From contig JAOTOL010001626.1 of assembly GCA_034440575.1 (NCBI GenBank), positions 214,001-278,000 of the forward strand: a stretch of DNA of 64,000 nucleotides, given 5' to 3'. The notes beneath the pieces are model-generated. The model did no database searches and was not told where the DNA came from. It was given only the letters and a program-made list of their open reading frames with translations. The position numbers and the translations under genes are program-made. Shown one piece after another: positions 39,746 through 51,907 of this stretch (positions are counted from its first letter, which is position 1; every line of letters starts with the position of its first letter). This DNA is from Imbricaverruca yamaguchii. Taxonomy: Eukaryota; Arthropoda; Thecostraca; Neoverrucidae.

Positions 39746-40629
39746 GTGTGTGGTCATGAGTGGGGTGTCCGGTGATAGGTCGTGCTGGCTCAAACATCTT
39801 CGGCTCCGACTGCAATATTTTCTTCTGCTGCGGGATACAATCTCGCTACCTGTTCAAAAACACTGGAATAAGGTACCGTCAAGCGGCTGTCTGACTGGGG
39901 AAATAGCCCAAATTGGCAGAACTGGTCAGAGGTCGGCCCGCAGAGCCAACACATGTACGGATTTTCGAACGTTCGAACGTCTGATAGCTGGAGGAGTTCA
40001 TAAGCCTAATACTGACGCAGGATGACCGTAGAGGGCCAGGTAAGACAGAGAGCGATGGAGAGACACAATGAGAGCGCCTGCTACTGCGTTGCCCATGACT
40101 CCCCGGACACCACGACGCTCCCATACCCAGGTGAAGCCGCGTCCGTCCGCGAAGTGCCGGTGTCTGTGTGCCAATTATCGTGATACTGCCCTCTGTGTGC
40201 GTGCCCGTGGGTAAGCTAACAGATGCGAGCTGTACTCGCTGTGCAGCTGCCCCGATCCAACAGTGTGCACCTCCGCAATGTAACTGGACACTGGCGTCGT
40301 CACGCTTGTTTCCAGAGTATTTCCGTAGTATTTTCATTGCACGTCGGTGCTTGTGCTAGCTCTCCGATAATGTAATAAGTAGGATGAAATTGGAATGACT
40401 AGGGTCTGTCAATGCCTCTTGACCGTCGATATTGTTTTCGTAGGTGACACGTCATGCGTTCTGCTCTGTAGTATGTGCGATGGATGACAATATACATCAT
40501 AGAAATGCTCGTAAACATGGGTCGATTTTAGCATGAGCAAATGTGACTTACAAGCCACGATTCAAGTAAACCGAGAACACTGGGGCATTCTGCGGCGATC
40601 AAACGGCTTCATTTTCTCTCATTTGTACC
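39746..40629. other. Intergenic sequence, nothing recognised
   Basis: A minus-strand frame at 39879-40337 has no recognised domain and uneven codon use. Confidence 0.45.
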
Positions 40630-42723
40630 AGTAGCGTAGCAAGAGCGAATGAAGGGGGCATCCGCCACCCTTTCCCACTGGAGGGTCGGAGGGGTCCGCA
40701 AGGGCCCCCTGGGCCGAAATGAAGAGCTCATTGATCAACGAAAAGGGAGCCGGGACGATGAAGAGGGCCCCGAATCAACTGAGTTCCTCGGGCCCTGCAC
40801 GTCCGGCCCCCGGGAGTGCCCTCGGAAAGATGCTGAGGGCCATTGGCTGGGCTATCATGAAGGGGTTCTAGATCGACGGAGGGATAGCCCCCGGGCTAAC
40901 GGAGAGGACCCAGAATCAATATGAAGAGTCCCTTGGCTGATGGCGGGCCCAAGCCGAAAAAAAACCCCTGGCTCGATCGACAAAGCACAAACGTTTGAAA
41001 ATGGGGCTCCGGCTAGCCGGAAAAGGCCCTGAATCATCAACGACGGCTCCCGAGACGACGGAGGGAGGCGCTGTTTGCCGGCGAGGACCTCGGGTCGTCA
41101 GAATGGGCTATTGGGCAGACGAATAGGGACTAAGCAATGCAAAGACTCCTGGCCTGAAGAAGAGGCTCAAACTTTTGAAAGAGGTGCTCCGGCCTGAGAC
41201 AGGAGGCCCTGGATCACAAAGGAGGGCCCCTTCTCCGACCGATGGGGATGACCTCGGGCCATCAGAGAGGGTCCAGAACCGGTAAGAAGGACCTCTAGGC
41301 CGATGTGGGCCGAAATTACACAGCGAATCCCTTACGCGATAGAGGAGGTCCTAAGCTTTTGAAAGAGACAATTTAATCGGACGGAGAGTGACCTGAGCCG
41401 TGAGAGATGGTCACTGAGCTGACGGAGGGGCCCCTGACCGACGGAGAGGGTCTCAGCCGACGGAGGGGGTCCCTGAGCCGACGAAGAGGTCTCTGAGCCG
41501 ACGGAAGGGTCCCTGGCCGAACGTGCAGGGATACTGGGTCGGCTCTGGCTCACGCTGATCGAGAGGGCCTCAAAGCATCCAGCTAGAAATCCAGCCTCAG
41601 AGCTGGAGTATTCTTGAAGCCACAACAGCTATCGATAACTGGGAAGGGTCACTGGCATCTTTAGCGCAACCTAATGATGGTTGCGAGAAATGCTGTGTCA
41701 GAGCTAGAAAGCCCTTGAAGCTAGAAAGACTGCCAAGGATTTGGAAGGACCCTTAGCAGCTGGAGATTGCCCCTGACGATTGAAATGGTCGCTGAGTGCC
41801 AGAAAAGGCTGGATTTGGATGTCCAAGAGGATTTGAAGGGGTCTCTATAAGAATAACTGTACCCCCGAGATATAAGGAGAATTCCTAAGGACTGGCGATG
41901 GTTGTGAGGAATCCTGATTGCCAGTTTCAGAATTAGAGTGCTCTTGATCGGACGAAAGGCTGCCGAGGACTGGTGAGGGTCCCTGAGAGATAGAGCGGAC
42001 CGGACTATGATGCTCCTGAGGCTCCTGAAGGATGAACAGAGCCACCTAAGAGCTAAGGAGAGTTCCGAGAGCTGGAGACGTTTGCTAGATACTGCGCGGC
42101 CTGTCTCGGAGCTGCAGAGTTCTCCTGATAAGTAGACAGGTTTTTTTAGGACTGGGAGTGGTTCATGCAAGTTGGAGAGTGCTCCTGATGGATGCATCGG
42201 GCCCTCTGAGAGCCAGAGATGGCTGGACTGGTATGTTCCCTCGCTTTAGAATGTGCAATTGGAAGATCGTAGCTCCTTGAGAGCAAAATGAATCCTTGGG
42301 AACTGACGACGGATGCGAAGAATACTGAGAGCCAACCTTTTAGAAAATATATCCTTGGTAATCGTGTTATTTTCCTAGCTAATGATATTTATGGCTTCAT
42401 TCGACATGTATTAATGACCTTGATATTCCGTAATAGGTTTTCCCTTGTTGGCTGTTGTCGGCACGTAAACGGTTTGTTATTTTTATTGTCTTTACTGAAA
42501 TGTTTGGCCTTTATTTCAGGTCTCACATTAAGCTAGCGCGGAGTGCCTCATTTTCCCACGTATTTTACCGCCCTCTCCGATATATATATATAAATATATA
42601 TATATATTATATTTATATATAGGTATCTATATGTATCTGTGTGGGTGTGTACGTGTATGCATGGATATAGGGGCCCTCTTCAGATGTCCCCCCCCTCCAG
42701 AACCAAATCCTGGCTACGCCACT
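40630..42723. mobile_element. Element with GTGGCGTAGC-type inverted ends, filled with degenerate repeats
   Basis: The left end (AGTAGCGTAGC, 40630-40640) and right end (GCTACGCCACT, 42713-42723) are inverse sequences, followed inward by GGGGGC/GGGGGGG-rich stretches. The interior up to about 42240 is a purine-rich, highly degenerate array of 25 to 40 base units (GACGGAGAGGGTC, TGAGAGATGGTC, GGAGAGTGCTCC types). No protein domain is visible. TATA-rich tract at 42582-42640. Confidence 0.6.
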
Positions 42724-43084
42724 AATCTATACTCAGCAGCTCCTCTATGATGAACCAGCATTTATTAAGTGAAAGAATGTGAACGTACTGTTTTGTTGTT
42801 AATCTAACTGGGAATTGAACATTTTCGAAATCGAGTTAGCGAATGTAAAAGGTGAATTACGATTATCTGAGATACGGCAAAATTATTTTGCTTAAGCGCA
42901 TTTCCATGTATTTTACCCCAGCTTTGAACGGCGTGCTCATTTATCTACGACTGTTGTCACGATTAAAGGCCAGCTCTGCGCAGTTGTAGCGTGACTTTCA
43001 GTTACCGGTGGCAGTTTCGTGTAGTTGTAGCTCGGGCCACTCATGTGTTCGTGATCCCATCGAACGGTGTGGTTGGCCAGGACA
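42724..43084. other. Intergenic sequence, nothing recognised
   Basis: No tandem array or coding frame seen. Confidence 0.4.
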
Positions 43085-43665
43085 ATAGCAATCAGCTGCT
43101 GGGGTGTCGCTTAGCTACATATATGACGCGTGTGTGTTGATTGTGGCCGACATTAGTCTTACCTGTGCGCGCACACAGTTAACCAATTACAGTGCAGAAT
43201 TATTATCGCAATAGAATGAATGGCTTTCGTGGAACGCAACTCTAAATAACACAGCTGTATAATATTCACATAGTTGCAATATTCTGAAATTTAGATAATC
43301 GATGACGATGAGACGTAAATTGGTATTCAAATAAATGAAATAATGGAAGTTTTAAACTTAATTATCAATTTGCGTCTCATTGACAACGATTATCCAAGTA
43401 TATTCAAATGGTAAATGCCTCCTGTGTGGACTTATCTGTTGTGATAATACATGCGCCTGCTTCATGATTTTCAGCCGGTGAGTTTGGTTGAAGCAACCTC
43501 GGCGATTGATCGATGAATTTCTAATCCGCTTCGGCGGATGCTATTTAGCTATTATCACAAAATGCTACACTGCAATTGTGCTAAATTGGTGCGCACTCAG
43601 ACAATAAATGGTATCGATCACAATCGTCACGCGCGTCATATATGTAGCTACGCAACACCCAAACA
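43085..43665. mobile_element. Imperfect foldback element
   Basis: Outer arms: TAGCTACATATATGACGCGT near 43113-43132 and its inverse near 43631-43650, with CAGCTGCTGGGGTG pairing with CACCCAAACAGCTC. Inner arms: GATAATCGATGACGATGAGA at 43296-43315 and its inverse ending at 43394. This nested palindrome is about 580 bp. Ends are not defined. Confidence 0.65.
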
Positions 43666-44198
43666 GCTCAGGGTATTGCCCAGCCTGACTCGATAGGCAT
43701 TGGGTGCTGGCGCGATCGCGGCGAAATAAATAGTCACTGGATAAATAATGTGAACAAAACCGCGATATGAACATGAGCACGACTGTGCAAGAAATTAGCA
43801 TGGGACAAGGGCATTTTTTGCATCTAATGTTCAGTTTTTCGCGGTAGGGGAATTATTGATCTAAACATACGGCAGGGAAGACCTCAAGTGGGTTTAATTA
43901 TGTCAAAGAGTCTTTTTTATGGTCAATCACAAAAGTGGTATGGCGTGGAGTTATTCGACCGATGTCAACTTGAAAGCCACTGAAAGCCACAATAGCAGCT
44001 ACTGCGCAGCTTGAAACACCTGCCAACAGCCAATGTCCAGTCCTTTCTCGAGGTTCTTGTCACTGGGCACCGTCTCGCACCAGCGGCTCTCTTCCGTTGA
44101 TGTGCTCTAAGGGGTTCCTGCAGCATATAAGGGTCTGACATCAAGTGACGACTCTTGTAGACCTGCAGCGTGGTGAGAAGACCGGTGGGATTGCTGTC
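43666..44198. other. Intergenic sequence, nothing recognised
   Basis: No feature identified. Confidence 0.4.
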
Positions 44199-44333
44199 GG
44201 ATTATCTGTCGATCTCTGCGTTCTGTGGCAACGAGGAAACTAGCTGTCGGTTTCTGCACTCTGTGGCAACGAGGTGACAGGCTGTCGGTCTCTGTGCTCT
44301 GTGGCAGCGAGGAAACTGGCTGTCTCTCCCCGA
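44199..44333. repeat. Tandem repeat, 46-bp unit, three copies
   Basis: The unit contains CTGTCGGTCTCTGTGCTCTG and TGGCAACGAGGAAAC. Confidence 0.85.
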
Positions 44334-45293
44334 TCAACTGAGCTTAACTGTTGATCTCGCGTAGTTCTCTGGTCCAACATGCTTTTCGCCTCTGTCGCTT
44401 GGACTTTGTCCTCCCTCGGGCAACTACATGTCACGGTTTCCGCGCAGTCGCATCGTGCGATGTCATGTGAAACTGGGAAAACCAGGTACTCTTCTTCTCT
44501 CCATAAGACCCTGATGTTGACGCCGATGTGTTGTGGTTTCAATGGCTTAGTGTACCGTCTGTGGCAGATGGTAGCAGGCTGAAATGCTCCATCTTGTGCC
44601 ACTACCGATAGATACTAGTTTCCCCACACACGCATCACCCAACCACTTGCAATCATCGCAACACAAGATCGGCATCACGCAAGCATCACACAAGATCTAC
44701 GTCTGGCTGATCACGTGCCAATTTTCGCTTTCTGTAGAATTGACAGTGCCTTTTCTGGTTGGAAGACGTTATCACGCAAATCACTCGACTGCCTTACTAC
44801 GAAATTCCCAGCTTTACTTCCTGTTCCCCAGTTCCGGCCAGCAGACAAATAGTGCGACGTCATCGAGAGCTTTAGCACTGCTGCCAACTCGCTACTGAAC
44901 TACATCTCAGTGCTCAGGCCGCTCGAAATCGTTGGTTGAATCAGACGACGAAGCAAAACACGATCACGATGGGAGTTGTTGCCACGATAACAACACCTCG
45001 TATTTTGTACACGTGTCACTTCCGCTATTTGAGGCCGACGCGCAATTTCCAGCGGCGGTGAAACCAATCTTGCACCGGGCTGTTGTTGCCCTTGCGCGTG
45101 TTGTTGAAGCAGCATTGACAGTGACACACTTTCAGCGCGGCCAGGAACTCCTCCACCACACCGAACTCCCAGCCTATGGTCACCTCACATGCAACGCCAC
45201 ATTCACGCTCGAGCCTGGCACCTGGTGTACCGCCTCCATAAGCATCTAGGTGCCCCGAAGCAGAGTTTCGAGGCGCTGCTGAGGGTAGGTAAG
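44334..45293. other. Intergenic sequence, nothing recognised
   Basis: Open frames on both strands (for example 44584-44898 and 44932-45249) carry no recognisable domain. Confidence 0.4.
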
Positions 45294-45475
45294 ATTGCAT
45301 GGGGCCGGTCGGCCGGCCGGCTACCTCACGCCACGTGACCTGTGCGCCCCGAGGCCGGTCGGTCGGCCGGCTACATCACACCACGTGACCTGTGCGCCCC
45401 GAGGCCGGTCGGTCGGCCGGCTACCTCACGTCACGTGACCTGTGCGCTCTGGGGCTGGTCGGCCGGCCGGCTCAG
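45294..45475. repeat. Tandem repeat, about 50-bp unit, three and a half copies
   Basis: Unit: GGCCGGTCGGTCGGCCGGCT, then ACCTCACGCCACGTGACCTG, then TGCGCCCCGA. GC-rich with internal GGCCGGCC self-complementarity. Confidence 0.92.
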
Positions 45476-46979
45476 TGACAGTGTATATCAGATTCCACGC
45501 TGAGTTGTTGTATGGTATCAGCTGAGCGGAAGGGCACAGGGAATCAGGACTGTGCATCACTGCGCCACTAACGCTGGTGGGAAAAAGTCAACACTTGTGA
45601 GATCCGTACGCAACCAAGGCTGCAGAGATATTAGTCATAAATGTATCATTAAAAACGTGCAGATCATCGAAGCAATTTGGACACCAGCGCCGCTCAGGGC
45701 ATTTCCAAATCCCGCGGCCCACCGGCGAAAGTTTGGGCGGAGCCATTAACCGTGAATTTGCATAAAGTGCGTCGTGAACCACCCAATAAACAAACAATAA
45801 ACAAACGAAGCAATTTCCGTGTGGCTTTCCAGAAAACAATGCCAGCATCAAGGATTCAAAGGAGCCTAAAGCTCGAAAGATCTTTGAACATGGAACGAAA
45901 TTTGAGTATGTTTTTTTACTGAATCATAGAGGTGAAAAATGCCCATTTTTCTCCAAAATGTTGGAAATATGTGTTAAAGAAGCATGAAGATATCGACATT
46001 ATGTGTTGATTATTCGCACATTGCTCAATTGCGTCAATTACTAGCAACCACGACCGACAAGTCGCCCGTTGTACCGCCTACTCCGGTGATTATATTCAAA
46101 AGAAGCTTCAGTTAGGTGCACATAAGAGCCAACCGTGCATGTACGTCCGCCTGCTAACACGAGAATATCAATGGCCGGGATGTGAGATTAGGTTGAGGGT
46201 TCAACAATGACGCGTCAAAATACTTCGTCGCTCCAGGCTGTGCCATTTCTGCATTTAAGTGCTAATTATGTCGGATATTAATTTCCAACTGGTATCACTT
46301 TGAGAAAAAAGTCCTCTCAGACAATCAACAATTTCGCAGCAATTCGGAAAAACGTTCTATGTTGGAAGAATGCACATTGGAGCTTTTGACTCGCTTCCAT
46401 TAGCTGTTGATCATATCTTACGAGGTAACAGTGGCAGTAACTTTGGTGATTTCCACTTTGGGCATATGCTTACATGGGCGGGTGAAGCCACCACGGGATG
46501 TGCCAATATTCGTCAGAGAAGCCAAATTTCGGCACAGCAGCAACCAATTTTGGATAAAGTGAATTGCAGTCACATGCCCAATTCTAGATACTATCTCTGA
46601 AATCGGGTTCCTCTGCCGAATGTAGTGCACGTATCTGAACCTGGAACACATTTTGCCGAATTGTCAAAATCTGCAGCGCCGACTTCTGAAATGTCTGCAC
46701 CTTGGTCGGAAAAAGACTAGTCCATGCATCCCCTGGCTAGGAATAGAGGTCAGTTGCAGTAAGGTCACGGTGTTCGGGGTTCGCCATTCTCCTCAAGCCT
46801 GTGTCTGTAGCCCCGGAGGCGTGTTGTCAGCAGCTTGCCTTCGTTCGCAGCCAGGGCCCGTAATGGCGTCATTACTTCGCCATTATGCTAATGACCAAAC
46901 ACGTACGTCGATTATAGTATTTATGAGCAGATGAGTCCACTCCCACGTTTACTTATGCGATTAAAGTTTACGCGAGCGA
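45476..46979. other. Intergenic sequence, nothing recognised
   Basis: No array, SINE or domain seen. Confidence 0.4.
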
Positions 46980-47222
46980 CTCTATCTGACCCGACCCGAC
47001 CCGGCCCGACCCGACTCGACCCGGCCCGGCCCGACCCGACCCGACCCGACCAGACTCGGCCCGGACTGACCCGACCCGACCCGACCCGACTCGACCTGAC
47101 TCGACCCGAACCGACCAGACCCGACCAGACCCGACTCGACCTGACTCGGCCTGGTCCAGCACGATCTGATCCGACCCGACCCGATCCAACCCGATCCGAC
47201 ACCGCCCGATCCAGCCCGATCG
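46980..47222. repeat. Pentanucleotide satellite (CCCGA)n, degenerate
   Basis: Long run of CCCGACCCGACC with CTCGA, CAGAC and CGGCC variants. Frames stay open on both strands (RPDPTRP or GSGRVGS). Confidence 0.95.
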
Positions 47223-47925
47223 TCACTCTTTTAAAGCGTGAATACCTTTTAGCTTTTGCACTTCAACTCCAATTTCCTCCACTCCAAATTACTACCAGTC
47301 TTTCAATTTTTCTTGTTTCCAATTCAGCGATATGTAATATGCTAAACCGAAGTCAGAGGCACTACATCAGAGATTTCTCTGCTCTACCGAATATGGTACA
47401 TGCACCTGAAATTTCAATGCACTGTGTCGAAATCTAAATCAGGCGATGTATTCACGGGCTGACACGAGTTGGGGCAGGTTCGCGAAATTTCTGTCGCCAT
47501 GATCCTATGTGTGTGCATGGTACAAATGAGGTCAACTGTGCGGCGGACGAAGTGCTGCTAGATTGAACATTTATCGGACTCCACGAGGATGAGTTCGTCG
47601 AGTAGCAAGAGAAAGGAGCGCCGTTCAAAGAAAAATGATCAGTTAGTGCTCAGGTCACTGATTAAATAAAAGTTAGGGGAATCCAAGATGCTTTGTCGTA
47701 TTGATTGTTTCTCACTCTAAGGTACTAGTTTGGTTTCGGAAGTTTTATGCGTCACATACTTCGCGTTATTGAATGGACCGAATATTATGCTGAAGTGTTG
47801 CAAAATAATTCAACTACAAAATCACAAGTTGTGTATTGGGTTCGTTTGAAGTGAACGCAGTCTCATGCATACGTGAGCGGTGCATATTTTGGGGCAATTC
47901 CGCAATCTGGGGTGTGTATGTATGA
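47223..47925. other. Intergenic sequence, nothing recognised
   Basis: No feature identified. Confidence 0.4.
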
Positions 47926-48185
47926 TGAGCAGCATCGAGAATACCCCAGAGATGGAGCACGATCCTTGTATTATGCCGAGCGATGTCAGAATTCCCAGCC
48001 GGAACACCGCGCCCCCGAAACTATTATTGGGGACGTATACATGCAAACACAAGCAAGTATGCAAAACGCATATGAGCAAATTTAACCGTGTGATCTAGCA
48101 TTATAACGAATGCTTACTGTCTCACAGGCGTTATAATCACTTCAGAATTTATCGCATGCAATTGTAGCATACAAATGGACCTTAA
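47926..48185. repeat. Dispersed repeat, copy 1
   Basis: Shares GATCCTTG-ATT-TGC, AGCGATGTC, CCCGA-ACTATT and TATTGCATGCA-TTGTA strings with 49375-49595 in the same order and orientation. Function unknown. Copy 1 is followed at its end by the TTAA-flanked element. Confidence 0.65.
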
Positions 48186-49215
48186 CACTCGCACATCCGG
48201 GGTGAGGGCAGATATCTGCCCCCCCCCTGCGGTTTTTCCTAATTTGCCGCCATACTATTCGGGCTAGCAAGGCCAAACCACGCATGGCTGCTCACTCATC
48301 CTTTCCGCATATCCCCATACATTTTTAACCCTGGGTCATCTCAGGTCAGGTCACCAGGTCAGGCGAAGTGACCCAACGTCCCTCAGAGTTCTAGGTGGCA
48401 TAACTACCACAATAATTGGGCAATTTATTTCAAACTCATGATCTCATCAAGTCATTTCAACAAGTCATGATCTCATCAGGGACCATAATATATCTCGGTT
48501 TTTTCGTAGCATTGACCTGAGGTCAGGTCGCGGCCATGGCTTCCCCCATTATAGGGCTATGGTAAAATATACAAATGCTTCCTGGTTACATGTTTGCTCT
48601 CGGAATGACCTCACAACAGTGGTGACCGTTGGAGCTATGCAAAGTTGGAAGCTATGCTCAATGTTGCCGCTGACGTTTTTGCTCAGTGACCTCACAAAGG
48701 TTATCTGAGGTCACCTGAGATCACTAGCACATTTCTGCGCATTATATCGCACTGCATTGAGCTAGGAGGCTCAAATTACCGTCATTGTGCTTGTATCGCC
48801 AAGACGTGTCGATTGATACATTACATGTCCTCCCTAGGCTACTTCATGACCTTGGCCTGAGGACATAGTTTCGGTTGACCTGACCTTAAATCACACCGTT
48901 TCTTGTCGATAGCACATTTCAAGGACTGTCGAATAGCGTTCGCCATTTGTTTCTACCTGTTACAGGTCCTGAGATAAGTGCCAATATCTGAGAGTCCCAC
49001 CCGATCTGGTCGAATTTGACCTATGATGACCCAGTGGCCTGAATATTTACCTGAGCGAAGAAATGACTGGAACACTTTCGATAGAGCCTATCACCGGCTA
49101 TCCAACGCCGTTTTCCGTTTGTCGCTAGCTAGCACAGTTCTAGATATCTTAGGGGGCATACATCTGCCCCCGGACATGCGAGGTTGGCGCGGACCGCCGG
49201 ACGTGCGAGTGTTAA
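48182..49215. mobile_element. piggyBac-like non-autonomous element flanked by TTAA
   Basis: TTAA at 48182-48185 and 49212-49215 flanks a 1026-bp segment. Its ends are inverse: CACTCGCACATCCGG at 48186 and CCGGACGTGCGAGTG at 49197-49211. GGGCAGAT...GCCCCC also matches further in. TTAA target duplication is the hallmark of piggyBac transposition (family knowledge). The interior is rich in AGGTCA/TGACCT strings and has no transposase, so this would be a MITE-like derivative. Confidence 0.75.
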
Positions 49216-49255
49216 ATTCTGTGTTTTTTGACCGGATGTAAATGTGCGTGGATGG

Positions 49256-49298
49256 AAATATATATGTGTGTGTGTGCGTGTGTGTGCATGTGTGTGTG

Positions 49299-49338
<40 letters not shown>

Positions 49339-49340
49339 TC
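49256..49340. repeat. (TG)n microsatellite
   Basis: About 80 bases of TG with CG and CA interruptions. Confidence 0.97.
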
Positions 49341-49374
49341 TGTGTGTACAATCTAATTTGAGTATAGATGATGG

Positions 49375-49595
49375 TCAACAAGAATGCACCCACAAATTGA
49401 CCGCGATCCTTGCATTGTGCTAAGCGATGTCGGAGTCGCCAGCCTGAATCCCCGAGACTATTCTTGGAAGACTCGCTATGCATGATAATGTATCAGTGTG
49501 ATCCGGGATCATAGCGAATGTTTATTGTCCCACAGGCATCAAATCTCCTAAGAGTTTATTGCATGCACTTGTAACGTAAAGGTGAACCTGCAATT
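49375..49595. repeat. Dispersed repeat, copy 2
   Basis: Counterpart of 47926-48185. The copies diverge, and this one lacks the AACACAAGCAAG region. Confidence 0.65.
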
Positions 49596-49679
49596 TCCAC
49601 CTACGTGACATGTATATGTATACATATATTTACATTCACACATGCATAGATGTGAATTGATAAAAACGTGCATGCACAT

Positions 49680-49712
49680 ACACGCACACACACACACATA
49701 TATATATATATA
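49680..49712. repeat. (CA)n(TA)n microsatellite
   Basis: CACACACACACA followed by TATATATATATA. Confidence 0.95.
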
Positions 49713-50665
49713 CATGTAAATAGACATTCACACACTTGAATGTTAATGAAATACATACATGTTTTCCTTTCAAATTCAAAACAAAGGAGCGTGAGAATCA
49801 ACATGGGCCTGGGGGTTTAAAGAAAAGTATTTTGACAACGCTAACCATTGGTACAGAAATGACGGACGCTACATTGGTGGCCCACAGCTGACCTTGAGAT
49901 ATACACAACTATCCTATCCAGAGACAAACACTGGCGTGTGTACAATTAAATGAGCTGACAGACTTTCTCCTCGGGATGGAGTGATGCCCAACCCCTCAGT
50001 TCAGGTCCACGCACCCCCGACTCCAGTATCGGTTGACACAGTACCAGGACCACAACATTCCTTTGATTGCACATCATTTTGTCGGATAATTGGGCAAACA
50101 CGAGCAATGGTAGGGGTGCCGATATCTTACCATTTTTGTCATTTTGTGCTACATTTTTTGTAAACATTTTCTTCTGTCCACTGTTTTTCAAAATACCTTT
50201 GGGTTGGGCGCTAAGCAAATGGTTTTCAATTGGTAGCCAGCTCATTCGTGCGCCCTTGCAGTAGGCTTGCGCTAAGTTTTTTTATCAGCCTCATGCATTT
50301 TACTTGCAATCCTGTGGAGATGATGGTTTAAGGTTTCTAGATAAAAGCAAACTGACATGTTGGAATACGTGGAGGGAATGGCAGGCAAGGTTTCTTTCCT
50401 CTTTGCGTTTCATTCCAATACTCGCACAGAAACGCATTCTGCATGCATAAGATACTCGCAAATGTTTTAGAATTGATTTTTCCCGCCTGACAAAGCCGCG
50501 CTACTATGCCATTGCCACTCACAACTATGCGATGGTGCGCGTGGGAATTCTCAACATGAATAGCGGAGGCCGTAACGAGTAACTCCCAGCGGTGGTATCC
50601 CAGTTGCTGACCCGGTAGTGAGACCGGAGCCCTATGGCTGCTCTTCCAGCCGTGGGCACTGACTG
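49713..50665. other. 3' flank of the receptor gene, nothing recognised
   Basis: Downstream of the minus-strand receptor. No clear AATAAA on that strand within the nearest few hundred bases. Confidence 0.4.
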
Positions 50666-51907
50666 CTATGCCACCAGCTCGGTGCCGGCCATGCTCTCTG
50701 GATGCCCTGCGGGAGGTGACGCGTCCGCCACCCCTGCTGTCCCCGAGACAGGATGGGAGGCTGTGGCTGATCGCTGCGAAGGGTCGGCCACCTCGTCCTG
50801 AACTGACGCCGCCGCCGTCGACACTGACGTATGGCTGACGCGGCTGTTCGCTGTACCCACTGGTGCGGTGCTCACCGGGCCCACCGGTGAGATTAGCCGG
50901 TCGGTGGTGTGAGAGCGCAACGCCGAGCGCAGGCTGCACAGCTGGCGTGCCCTGCTGGACGAGCCAGCCTTCTCCGAGGTTGAGCAGCGGCTGCGCTGCG
51001 TCGCCTCGGCGCGCAGCCGCGCCCGCCGCCGCAGCAGCCAGAAGATGGCCAGGTTCAGCACGCCGCCAGTGTTGACGAACGTGGTGACGACGTGGTGCAG
51101 CACCAGCGGCGTCTCCTCCACCAGCTGCCAGACGCCGAACACGGCCGCGCCCCACCACTGCACGAAGAACGCCGCCACGAACAGCATGCTGGTGCGCGCC
51201 GCCGTGGCCGCCAGGTGGCCGGCGCGGCCCAGCACCACCGCGCTCTGCCTCTCCACCAGCACGATGCGCCGGTACGTCAGCAAGTACAGCACCACGTTGG
51301 TGACGAAGAACACCACCAGCGGCACGGTCGAGAAGGCGATCAGCGGCAGCGCGCCTCGCACCGGGTCGAAGTAGCAGAACGAGCCGGACGGACCGTACGC
51401 GCCGATGGCGAGGCACACGACGTTCAGCAGCAGCGCGCCGCCGAACGTGTACAGCAGAAGCCTCCAGTCGCCGGCGCCGAAGCCGACGCTCCTGCCGCGC
51501 CGCACCGTCACGTACGCGCTCACGCAGATCAGGTTCACCAGCAGCTGCTGCGCGCTGATGAACTCGGAGATGGCGAACGCGTAGAGAGAGCACAGCCAGG
51601 CGGGCCGCACGTGGCCGCCGCGCGCCAGGTACTGCGCGTGGTCGAACAGGTGGAACAGGTTGAAGCCGCCGTCGCACACGGCCAGGTAGACCAGGTTGCG
51701 CTGGCCCTGCGTCCAGCGCGAGAAGCGCAGGTGCCGGCGCCGCCAGTGCAGGTGCACCGACCACACCACGGTGACGATGGCGCACGTCAGACTGACGCCG
51801 ATGCACAGCAGCGCCGGCACGTGCACGCTGGCGAGCCGGCCGGCGGCGAGTCCGTACACGGGCAGGTCGTAGCCGGAGCGCGGCGGCCGACGCGTCTCAT
51901 TGGCCAT
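50666..51907 (-). CDS. Seven-transmembrane receptor, GPR157/cAMP-receptor-like, single exon
   Basis: A 413-residue membrane receptor; ligand unknown. Start chosen at MANETRRPPRSG because it puts an N-glycosylation site (NET) just before helix 1. Upstream, the frame is open but low complexity to 52321. Hydrophobic segments lie at about 29-53, 70-94, 105-134, 148-170, 187-211, 235-260 and 268-292. Cys106 at the top of helix 3 and Cys178 in the second extracellular loop would form the usual disulfide. There is no DRY motif. Helix 2 has AVCDG in place of LAD, and helix 7 reads FVNTGGVLNLAIFW, similar to the GN-FQGG-N-I-F pattern of GPR157. The tail of about 120 residues is Ser/Thr-rich. No introns are visible, and GC-ending codons dominate. 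I am sure of the 7TM fold, less of the subfamily. Confidence 0.85.
   Translation of the reverse strand: MANETRRPPRSGYDLPVYGLAAGRLASVHVPALLCIGVSLTCAIVTVVWSVHLHWRRRHLRFSRWTQGQRNLVYLAVCDGGFNLFHLFDHAQYLARGGHVRPAWLCSLYAFAISEFISAQQLLVNLICVSAYVTVRRGRSVGFGAGDWRLLLYTFGGALLLNVVCLAIGAYGPSGSFCYFDPVRGALPLIAFSTVPLVVFFVTNVVLYLLTYRRIVLVERQSAVVLGRAGHLAATAARTSMLFVAAFFVQWWGAAVFGVWQLVEETPLVLHHVVTTFVNTGGVLNLAIFWLLRRRARLRAEATQRSRCSTSEKAGSSSRARQLCSLRSALRSHTTDRLISPVGPVSTAPVGTANSRVSHTSVSTAAASVQDEVADPSQRSATASHPVSGTAGVADASPPAGHPESMAGTELVA

Noticed and set aside
46980..47222. Interstitial telomere repeat
   Set aside because: The pentamer is CCCGA with CG-rich variants, not the arthropod TTAGG/CCTAA repeat.
50337..51806. 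489-codon minus-strand open frame overlapping the receptor
   Set aside because: Different frame from the 7TM protein; arginine- and alanine-rich with no hydrophobic helices. A shadow.
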